From the NCBI RefSeq assembly GCF_000286835.2, contig NZ_AJYD02000038.1, forward strand, positions 186,001-250,000: a stretch of 64,000 bases of DNA, given 5' to 3'. A program made the translations under genes and the position numbers. The stretch is from Enterovibrio norvegicus FF-33. Lineage in GTDB: Bacteria > Pseudomonadota > Gammaproteobacteria > Enterobacterales > Vibrionaceae. Shown here in pieces: positions 57,405 to 64,000 of this stretch (within the stretch, counting starts at the first letter, position 1; each line of letters begins with the position of its first letter). The notes under the pieces were generated by a model, which was not told the origin of the DNA, did no database searches, and saw nothing but the letters and a program-made list of their open reading frames with translations.

Positions 57405-57754
57405 TTAAACCCCTAACAATGTCCATTTATCGACACACGGACGAGACCCGCAACGATTGGTCAAGCAATTTACCCCAATATCAATCGTCAAGAAAGTTAT
57501 TTGAATCAAGTGCTCACTTTGACAAACAAACTCTCACACAGATCGAACAGTTTCATTCAACATTCTTTCAATGCCCCTTCCTGCCTGCGTTTAGGGCAAT
57601 GAAGCGCTGCCACGTCTCGTTTGCGAGGCAATTGAATGATATGGTTATTTCCCTGACACTTCTCTGACATTACCGAGTAACAAAGGGGATTCGTCACTTC
57701 TCATATCAAGTGAGAAATATTTTTTGACATTCCAACACTAAGACTAGGGGTAGC

Positions 57755-59218
57755 ATGCAAGCGGTCACGGGAAAAATTCTGGTTCTTGGTGCAACGGGAT
57801 ACATTGGCCGTCATTTAGTCTCGGCACTACTCAGTCAACAATACCCTGTTGTAGCAACAAGTCGTGATTTATCGAGTCTGCAAAATATTCCATGGTCTGG
57901 GCACCCCAATCTCGAACTGCATCAAGTAGACCTGCATGATAGCGGCGATCTTTCATCGGTATTAAGCGACGTATCTACCGTGTTTTATCTGGTACACGGC
58001 ATGGCATCTGGCTCTGATTTTTATCAGTATGAGTTAGACATGGCGCACCACATGTCACGTGCCGTCAGTAAAAGTGATGTTGAGCGGGTGATTTACCTCG
58101 GTGCGACCCAGCCAGACAACGTATCATCCAGTCACCTTGCCGCGCGAAAAGCGACGGGAAACATACTCAGAGACTCAGGCAAACAAGTTATTGAACTTCG
58201 GGCGGGGATCATAATTGGTTCAGGCTCTGCGGCATTTGAAGTAATGCGAGATATTGTCTCTCACCTCCCTGTCGTCACGGCTCCTGCATCGATTCGTTCA
58301 GCATCATGCCCTATTGCGCTCGAAACCATGATTGGTTATCTGACCAAGCTGGTATCTCTTCCCGTTGATGGCTCTCCGACATTTGATGCCCGAGGGCCTG
58401 AAACTATCAGCTACGAAGATCAAATGCGCCGATTTGCGCGTATCATTAATAAACGCGTCGCCATCTTCAAAGTGCCTCTTTTGACGCCACGTATTGCGAC
58501 GCATTGGTTGAGCTTAGTCACCACAGTTCCCAAACCCATCGCCCAGTCATTAATACAAGGCTTAGAGTACGACTTGGTGCCAACTGGCGAAGACATATCT
58601 TCCCTCATTCCTTCCCCGCAAATCAGCTTCGAGCGCGCCGTCGAATCTGCATTAGCCGAAGAAAGCGATGTGGTGAGAAACGATCTCTGGGGATTCGACC
58701 CTGATGCTGTTGCTCGCTGGCACAAAGGTTATGGCTACTACCCAAAACAAGCAGGATTCACTGTCGACACGGATGCATCTGCACACACTTTATGGCAAAA
58801 AATCTGCAATGTAGGCGGCGATGAAGGCTATTTCTTTGGGGATGCCTTATGGACGCTGCGCGCTTACATGGATGCTGCCATTGGCGGTGATGCCCTCAAA
58901 AAACGACGCCCTGATGGTGAAACGCTAAAAACTGGCGACTACATCGACAGCTGGAAGGTCATCAAGTGCGAAGAGAATCGTCACTTATCACTGTTGTTTG
59001 GCATGAAAGCTCCCGGACTTGGCAGACTCGAATTTACGATTGTCGATCACGGGGAACATCGAAGCTTGGATATTCGTGCGTGGTGGCACCCTGCCGGTTT
59101 TAGCGGCTTGCTTTACTGGTTCGCCATGATGCCCGCCCACCTGTTTATCTTTCGCGGTATGGCGTTTGCGTTAGCAAAGAAAAGCGGCGCAAAGGTGACA
59201 ACACCTTCACGCCGCTAA
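57755..59218 (+). CDS. NAD(P)-binding epimerase/reductase fused to DUF2867
   Basis: A 487-residue protein. LVLGATGYIGRHLVSALLSQ is the Rossmann GxxGxxG nucleotide site (residues about 10-30). VIYLGATQPDNVSSSHLAAR and VIELRAGIIIGSGSAAFEVM follow the atypical SDR (NmrA-like) pattern. The C-terminal 160 residues (LWTLRAYMDAAIGGDALKKR, LRRPDGETLK-like, FRGMAFALAKK) are DUF2867. Such fusions are common in gammaproteobacteria, often next to quinone or lipid genes; substrate unknown. Confidence 0.85.
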   Translation: MQAVTGKILVLGATGYIGRHLVSALLSQQYPVVATSRDLSSLQNIPWSGHPNLELHQVDLHDSGDLSSVLSDVSTVFYLVHGMASGSDFYQYELDMAHHMSRAVSKSDVERVIYLGATQPDNVSSSHLAARKATGNILRDSGKQVIELRAGIIIGSGSAAFEVMRDIVSHLPVVTAPASIRSASCPIALETMIGYLTKLVSLPVDGSPTFDARGPETISYEDQMRRFARIINKRVAIFKVPLLTPRIATHWLSLVTTVPKPIAQSLIQGLEYDLVPTGEDISSLIPSPQISFERAVESALAEESDVVRNDLWGFDPDAVARWHKGYGYYPKQAGFTVDTDASAHTLWQKICNVGGDEGYFFGDALWTLRAYMDAAIGGDALKKRRPDGETLKTGDYIDSWKVIKCEENRHLSLLFGMKAPGLGRLEFTIVDHGEHRSLDIRAWWHPAGFSGLLYWFAMMPAHLFIFRGMAFALAKKSGAKVTTPSRR

Positions 59219-59226
59219 TTAAGCCT

Positions 59227-59275
59227 TTTCTAGTTTCTAGTTTCTAGTTTCTAGTTTCTAGTTTCTAGTTTCTAC
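59227..59275. repeat. Heptamer tandem repeat TTTCTAG
   Basis: Six perfect copies of TTTCTAG at 59227-59268 plus one near-copy (TTTCTAC, to 59275). It lies between convergent gene ends (stop at 59218 and stop at 59280), so copy-number change would not shift a reading frame. Confidence 0.85.
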
Positions 59276-59279
59276 AAGA

Positions 59280-59933
59280 TTAAGGCTTCAAGCTTTCTGG
59301 CAACACCACTAAACAATCGGCCTGATTTCGAGGCCAGATCTTATATTCACCGTGGTATTTGATGATCGATTTGTAATCGGTCACCTTAGTGGCGAGCAAG
59401 CCGTTAGCCAAAAAGGCTTCAATGAACCAAGCTTCTGGACCGCGGACATAGAGGCTCATCGGCTTCACTAGCTCCCCTGCTTCGTTGAAGCTTTTTTCCA
59501 CTGCAGCACTATTTGCCACAAAGGAATGCTGCCCATCAGAAATGACCCGCATCTTGCGGCTTATCTCTTGATCGGTATGCACCATCCAATCATTCTTTTC
59601 CAGCTCGGTAAGCAAATCATCAAACTGAGCAATCGTGACAGCAACATGCTCATCGCCATCAGGAAATTGATGATGATATACCGAAGCAATATGCAGCATT
59701 TGGCCTTTAAGATTGGCGTGTTTACCCATACTGCGACCTTGCTGAACCCAACGCGTCAGATCTTTCAGCACAACGTTGTCAAAACGCTGTTTCTTGATCG
59801 ACTGCGCCACCCAGCGACAAAGAAAAGAATCTTCACTCACTGGGTTGTTTTGTATTTTTCCTGCCGCTTTCGCGTCGTTAAGTTCGCTTAACGCTGAATC
59901 CACTACGGATTTGATTTCTTTTATGTAACTCAT
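59280..59933 (-). CDS. DUF2913 protein
   Basis: A 217-residue protein matching DUF2913, a family I know mostly from Vibrionaceae chromosomes and plasmids. SEDSFLCRWVAQSIKKQRFD, LTRWVQQGRSMGKHANLKGQ and GPEAWFIEAFLANGLLATKV are the visible blocks. No catalytic motif or membrane part. Its presence supports the Vibrionaceae assignment. It is followed 5 bases later by the Bcr-type gene in the same direction. Confidence 0.75.
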   Translation of the reverse strand: MSYIKEIKSVVDSALSELNDAKAAGKIQNNPVSEDSFLCRWVAQSIKKQRFDNVVLKDLTRWVQQGRSMGKHANLKGQMLHIASVYHHQFPDGDEHVAVTIAQFDDLLTELEKNDWMVHTDQEISRKMRVISDGQHSFVANSAAVEKSFNEAGELVKPMSLYVRGPEAWFIEAFLANGLLATKVTDYKSIIKYHGEYKIWPRNQADCLVVLPESLKP

Positions 59934-59937
59934 GTTC

Positions 59938-61137
59938 TTATTTTTTCGCTAAACCCCAGTAAAACAGGGCGGATAAAATCGCACATGCAGCCATAGCACC
60001 GGTCATGGGCCACGCTGAATGCACAGGAATGGAGGCGACTATACCACCAACAATAGTACCGATACCAAATCTCATTGTGCCTGCTAATGAAGAGGCTGTA
60101 CCCGCCAACTCAGGGTAAGCACTCAGCACACAGGCCATGGAATTACTGCCAACAATGGAAATCGTACCGACAAAGAGCATTACCGGAATCACTGTTCCCC
60201 ATAAGCCCAAACCGAAAACCTGACCGACGATCAACCCAATGCCAGCGAAGAGTTGGATCATCAAACCGATTTTCAGCATATTCTCGCTGCCCACTTTGCG
60301 CACAAACTTGCCATTCAGCATGGTAAACAGAATCAAGCACACCACGTTAAGGCCAAACAGGTAACCGAAGTTTTGGGTGCTGACACCGTAGTAATCGATG
60401 TAGACAAAAGAACCTGCCGTTAAAAAAGAGAACATGCCTGCAAACGAAAAACCAGAAGCCACGATGTAGCCAACAGATTGCTTGGTGCGCAGAATTTTCG
60501 CGTAATTACGCAAGGTCGAACCGATACGTAGCGGCGGGCGGCGATCAAGCGCCAACGTTTCAGGGATCATTGTCACCACGAGCACAATCACCAGTGCGGC
60601 GAAACCTGCCAGTACCCAAAAAATCGAACGCCATCCAAACCAAACCGCCAGATATCCCCCCATCATAGGCGCGGCCAAAGGTGCAACCGTCATGACCAAG
60701 GTAATAAACGACATGGTGCGGGCGAAATCTTCTTTATCGAACATGTCGCGAACCAGCGCTTGAATCACGACTGCAGCAGCAGCGCCACAGAAACCTTGCG
60801 CAGCACGAATATAAGTCAGAGTTTCAATATCAGTGGCGTTGGCACTCACCACTGCGCCGATCAAGAACATGATGACGCCGACGATCAATACGGGACGACG
60901 ACCATAACTGTCTGAAATTGGGCCGTGAATCAACTGCCCCAGAGCAAAACCCGCGGTATACGCCGCGAGTGTACGCTGAACAAGCCCCGGCGCGACACCC
61001 AACTCCCTCGCGATATCAGGCATGGCGGGTAAATACATATCGATAGCCAACGGCGTCAACGCCGCAATCGCGCCAAGGACGAGGATCAAAAGAAAGGTCA
61101 GCTGTTGAGCTGGCTGATGTACCGCATTCGTTGTCAT
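59938..61137 (-). CDS. bcr: Bcr/CflA-family drug exporter (MFS)
   Basis: I choose the ATG at 61137 (MTTNAVHQPAQQLTFLLILV); a longer frame from 61176 is possible. About 399 residues with 12 membrane segments. Near the N-terminus: LTPLAIDMYLPAMPDIAREL, the DHA1/Bcr signature; then LGQLIHGPISDSYGRRPVLI (motif A) and RAAQGFCGAAAAVVIQALVR. Exports drugs such as bicyclomycin or sulfonamides. Same bcr-rsuA-radD neighbourhood as in E. coli. Confidence 0.9.
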   Translation of the reverse strand: MTTNAVHQPAQQLTFLLILVLGAIAALTPLAIDMYLPAMPDIARELGVAPGLVQRTLAAYTAGFALGQLIHGPISDSYGRRPVLIVGVIMFLIGAVVSANATDIETLTYIRAAQGFCGAAAAVVIQALVRDMFDKEDFARTMSFITLVMTVAPLAAPMMGGYLAVWFGWRSIFWVLAGFAALVIVLVVTMIPETLALDRRPPLRIGSTLRNYAKILRTKQSVGYIVASGFSFAGMFSFLTAGSFVYIDYYGVSTQNFGYLFGLNVVCLILFTMLNGKFVRKVGSENMLKIGLMIQLFAGIGLIVGQVFGLGLWGTVIPVMLFVGTISIVGSNSMACVLSAYPELAGTASSLAGTMRFGIGTIVGGIVASIPVHSAWPMTGAMAACAILSALFYWGLAKK

Positions 61138-61374
61138 GTACGCCTTAGAAAGAAAAGGTGAAGAAAAAAGATGCACAGTTCAAAACTGTGTCTGGCTCAC
61201 ATAATAGCACTATGATTAATTCCCTTGAGGAAATAATGACTTTCTATTCAGACACAAACGGAATCGCTAGTAAATTGCAGATAATTAAGCATAAAAATTC
61301 ATCATGACAATAAAATATCTCGTCTATCGGCTTGTAGCATCTATACATGAGACTTCACCGTCGGGAAACCGAGC

Positions 61375-61414
61375 ACAAAAAAACGCCGCGGAACAAATGC
61401 CCGCGGCGTTTTCA
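61375..61414. terminator. Bidirectional terminator between bcr and rsuA
   Basis: CGCCGCGG/CCGCGGCG, an 8-bp stem with a 9-base loop, is bordered by A7 on one side and TTTT on the other. It ends rsuA transcription (minus strand). The remaining parts of 61177-61482 hold only the bcr upstream region. Confidence 0.85.
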
Positions 61415-61482
61415 ATCAAGATGGTTTAGTTGAAGGTGCTGACTAGCGCACTTCTCGTCTAAGACATCCGATTTCGATATGA

Positions 61483-62187
61483 TTATTTGCGAGGCATAAA
61501 GAGTGCGATTTCTTCTGCGGTTAGTGCACGGTATTGCCCAGGCTCCAGTGAATCGTCTAGCACTAATTCACCCACTGATTCACGGTGAAGGCCGACGACT
61601 CTATTGCCGACAGCAGCAAACATACGCTTCACTTGATGGTATTTACCTTCGTGAATCGTCAGTAGTGCTTCCTTCTCGCTCACTTGCTCTAGCTGTGCTG
61701 GTAGCGTGTCTGTTTTTTCTCCACGAAGCAGAAGACCTTCAGAGAACACATCCGCCGTCTCTTCTGAAATCGGATCATCCAGCACAACACGATACACTTT
61801 ATCGCACTTGTGTTTAGGCGATGTCACACGGTGAGACCATTGACCGTCATCAGTCAGCAGAAGCAAGCCTGTTGTGTCACAATCTAGGCGACCTGCAATG
61901 TGCAATTTATCCGCACCGACTTCGTCTACTAGGATAAACACGGTCGGGTTATGCCCGTCTTCATGAGAGCACACATAGCCTTCAGGCTTGTTCATCATGA
62001 TGTAACGCGGGCCAGACAAATGCAGTGAAGCGCCATCGAATTCGACATCAGCATCTTCTGCAATTTTCAATGAGCCGCTCTTAACGATGTCACCATTAAC
62101 TGTCACGCGTTTTTCTTTGAGTAATCTTGTTGCTTGGGTGCGGGTAACACCTACCGTTTCACAAAGAAATTTGTCTAGCCTGATCAT
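61483..62187 (-). CDS. rsuA: 16S rRNA pseudouridine-516 synthase RsuA
   Basis: A 234-residue protein. N-terminal S4 RNA-binding domain (MIRLDKFLCETVGVTRTQAT, KEKRVTVNGDIVKSG) and the RsuA/RluB catalytic domain, with the catalytic Asp in AGRLDCDTTGLLLLTDDG. The C-terminal blocks LPAQLEQVSEKEALLTIHEG and KYHQVKRMFAAVGNRVVGLH are complete. Full length, standard start. Modifies U516 of 16S rRNA. Confidence 0.95.
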   Translation of the reverse strand: MIRLDKFLCETVGVTRTQATRLLKEKRVTVNGDIVKSGSLKIAEDADVEFDGASLHLSGPRYIMMNKPEGYVCSHEDGHNPTVFILVDEVGADKLHIAGRLDCDTTGLLLLTDDGQWSHRVTSPKHKCDKVYRVVLDDPISEETADVFSEGLLLRGEKTDTLPAQLEQVSEKEALLTIHEGKYHQVKRMFAAVGNRVVGLHRESVGELVLDDSLEPGQYRALTAEEIALFMPRK

Positions 62188-62418
62188 TGTATTTTGTCCG
62201 TGATGTTCTCGATGGGCGCATTATAGGAAGTTCACGTTAAAGGTACAGCGAAAAACGTTTTATCAATCTCATATTGAACCGATGAAATTGCACTCTCGTT
62301 TCTCATGTCTATAACTAAGAGATGGCGAACTTAACAAATTCGTTACAGTCTAATCCTGTGCCCTTGGATTTATGATTATAATCTCGCACTGGTTAACATG
62401 TTGATTAGGGAAGCATTT

Positions 62419-62886
62419 ATGAATATTACGCTGCAATCACCTTCCATAGAGTCAATGCCGCGTCTCCTCGAACTATCAAAGCAACTGCATGATCACGAGG
62501 CACTTTCTTTTGATGTGGCACATGTGACGTCTGCGTTCAATTTCTTGATTGCCCATCCCGCACATGGCGATGTGTTTCTCATCGAGCTTGATAAAAGTGA
62601 GGAACAAGAGGCGATCGGCTTTGTTGTGCTTTGCTACAGCTTTAGCATTGAACTGGGTGGACGCATCGCAGTCATCGACCAGATATACTTGTCACATGAT
62701 TGGCGACGCCAAGGGGTGGGTTCTCATGTCCTACCCAATATCGAATCTCATGCACAAGCGAGAGATTGTCACGCAGTCATTCTTGAAGTAAACATCGGCA
62801 ATAGCGGCGCACGTGAGTTCTATGAACAATTCGATTACATGCCTCGACGTCAACACTGCTTAATGACCAAGCGATTGTTGCGCTAA
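62419..62886 (+). CDS. GNAT-family N-acetyltransferase
   Basis: I prefer the ATG at 62419 (MNITLQSPSIESMPRLLEL), since GGGA lies at ribosome-site distance; the longer frame starts at 62398. About 155 residues. IDQIYLSHDWRRQGVGSHVL is motif A with its R-x-x-G-x-G, and NSGAREFYEQFDYMPRRQHC is motif B. Substrate not predictable. Lies in the same direction as radD, 75 bases upstream of it. Confidence 0.85.
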   Translation: MNITLQSPSIESMPRLLELSKQLHDHEALSFDVAHVTSAFNFLIAHPAHGDVFLIELDKSEEQEAIGFVVLCYSFSIELGGRIAVIDQIYLSHDWRRQGVGSHVLPNIESHAQARDCHAVILEVNIGNSGAREFYEQFDYMPRRQHCLMTKRLLR

Positions 62887-62960
62887 TGAACTCGCCCGCT
62901 AGCTAATTATTCTGTGCCTCGCTACACTGGGCGGCCTTAAACGGCTGCCTTATTGATCGC

Positions 62961-64000
62961 ATGTATACCCTTCGACCTTACCAAGCAGACACGGTGAAAG
63001 CCGTCGTTCACTATTTCCGTCGCCATTCTACGCCCGCCGTTGCTGTACTGCCTACTGGCGCGGGTAAAAGCTTGGTCATCGCCGAGCTAGCAAAGCTTGC
63101 CCGAGGGCGAGTATTGGTGCTAGCCCACGTTAAAGAGTTGGTGGAGCAAAACCACGAAAAATACGAAGGGTACGGCCTAAAAGGCGGTATTTTCTCAGCC
63201 GGCTTAGGCCGCAAAGAAAGCGCAGATAAAGTCGTGTTCGCCTCGGTGCAATCCATGGTGCGAAATCTTGACGAATTCAACGATCAGTTTTCCTTGCTCG
63301 TTATCGACGAATGTCACCGTGTGCCAGACAACGCAGACAGCAGTTACCGCAAAGTTATCTCTCATCTACAGCAGGTTAACCCCGGCATTAAAGTGCTTGG
63401 TTTGACCGCAACGCCCTATCGCCTCGGCATGGGTTGGATTTATCAGTTTCATACCGCAGGTCGTGTGCGAAGTGAAAAGCCGCGCTTCTTCCATGACTGT
63501 ATTTTTGAACTTCCGATCCGATTTTTGCTTGATGAAGGCTTTCTCACTGAAGCCAAGGTGCTGGATGCGCCCGTACTGAGTTATGACTTCTCGCAGCTCA
63601 AAGCCTCAACGACAGGGTTTTACAAAGAAGCTGACTTAGACCGTGTTATCGAAAATGCCCCTCGCGCGACGCCACAGATCGTCGATCAAGTCATGCAATA
63701 CGCGAAAGACCGTCACGGCGTGATGATTTTCGCCGCCACGGTGAGACACGCTCAGGAAATTCTTGGACTTTTGCCACCCGCTGAATCCGCGCTGGTGATT
63801 GGCGAAACCGCGCTGGACGAACGAGACAGCATTATCCAGCGCTTTAAAAAGCGAGAAATAAAATATCTGGTTAACGTATCGGTGCTGACTACAGGATTTG
63901 ATGCGCCGCATGTTGACCTGATCGCCATTTTACGACCAACTGAATCAGTTAGCCTGTATCAGCAAATTGCAGGCCGAGGCTTAAGACTCTCCCCAGGCAA
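62961..64000 (+). CDS. radD: RadD/YejH-like superfamily 2 helicase, partial at right edge
   Basis: The frame is open from the ATG at 62961 ([20 protein letters not shown]) to the window end, about 346 residues. [14 protein letters not shown] (Walker A), [11 protein letters not shown] (DEAH-type box), [11 protein letters not shown] (motif III), [31 protein letters not shown] and [13 protein letters not shown] (motif VI) are seen in order. The C-terminal part is cut off. RadD supports recombinational repair and translesion tolerance. Synteny with rsuA supports the name. Confidence 0.9.
   Translation, partial: MYTLRPYQADTVKAVVHYFRRHSTPAVAVLPTGAGKSLVIAELAKLARGRVLVLAHVKELVEQNHEKYEGYGLKGGIFSAGLGRKESADKVVFASVQSMVRNLDEFNDQFSLLVIDECHRVPDNADSSYRKVISHLQQVNPGIKVLGLTATPYRLGMGWIYQFHTAGRVRSEKPRFFHDCIFELPIRFLLDEGFLTEAKVLDAPVLSYDFSQLKASTTGFYKEADLDRVIENAPRATPQIVDQVMQYAKDRHGVMIFAATVRHAQEILGLLPPAESALVIGETALDERDSIIQRFKKREIKYLVNVSVLTTGFDAPHVDLIAILRPTESVSLYQQIAGRGLRLSPG

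Noticed and set aside
57419-57667. 82-codon frame between the ABC operon and the SDR gene
   Set aside because: No ribosome site, lies in the divergent upstream region, no family features.
1-64000. tRNA or rRNA genes, complete insertion sequences
   Set aside because: None were recognised on either strand; no transposase frame and no cloverleaf-like segments seen.

Overview
The window looks like the chromosome of a Vibrionaceae-type gammaproteobacterium carrying one large temperate podovirus prophage. The host assignment rests on the right flank: a Bcr-type exporter, rsuA and a radD/yejH helicase lie together as in Escherichia coli, next to a DUF2913 gene and an ABC transporter/AttH operon. 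No rRNA, tRNA, CRISPR array or complete insertion sequence was seen.

Layout. (1) 1-21.6 kb, minus strand: late genes of a lambda-organised podovirus. In transcription order they are a two-component holin, M15 endolysin, terminases, P22-like portal, spike or fibre, scaffold, N4-gp56/DUF4043-type capsid, adaptors, nozzle, fibres and internal virion proteins; the last one runs off the left edge. (2) 21.9-23.9 kb, minus strand: an S-type pyocin-domain nuclease toxin with a translationally coupled immunity gene, just upstream of the lysis genes. (3) 24.1-41.1 kb: an AT-rich accessory island of about 17 kb between the Q-like antiterminator and the lysis module. Almost all its genes point against late transcription. 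It includes a DUF3883 restriction-like protein, an ADP-ribosyltransferase-like protein, a prepilin-like protein, an alkyltransferase-like protein, DUF3800, GNAT, umuD, an OLD-type ATPase/TOPRIM nuclease, a papain-like protein, DUF4145, a PD-(D/E)xK protein and a RexAB-like soluble/membrane pair. (4) 41.1-45.7 kb, minus strand: early genes (Cro-like, O-like with internal iterons, P-like, DUF1367, DUF1364, Q-like). (5) 45.8-51.0 kb, plus strand: CI-like repressor, RecT, YqaJ exonuclease, excisionase, integrase, then the attachment region. (6) 51.3-64 kb: bacterial flank.

Most notable structure. From 28.7 to 39.2 kb the accessory genes are separated by nine diverged, same-orientation copies of an intergenic module. 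Each has a 24-bp box beginning CTCTCACCCTGCAACCATCT. Several have a GGCTGC/GCAGCC hairpin before it, and six carry an extended -10 element (TGRTAMATT) and a shared leader after it. Every module sits 3' of one gene or gene pair and 5' of the next, so the region reads as a row of promoter-bearing cassettes. Two modules are fused, at the same point, to the first six codons of a destroyed umuC. One of these is next to an intact umuD and the other next to a duplicated 3' fragment of umuD. I do not recognise this arrangement as an integron or any named element, and no dedicated recombinase is visible nearby.

How it works together (inference). The island genes probably run from their own promoters in the lysogen as defence or fitness functions. 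Two are placed under LexA by identical boxes. The repressor has Ala-Lys where S24 repressors usually have the Ala-Gly cleavage site, so prophage induction may not follow the standard RecA route. The toxin would be released when the late lysis genes fire.
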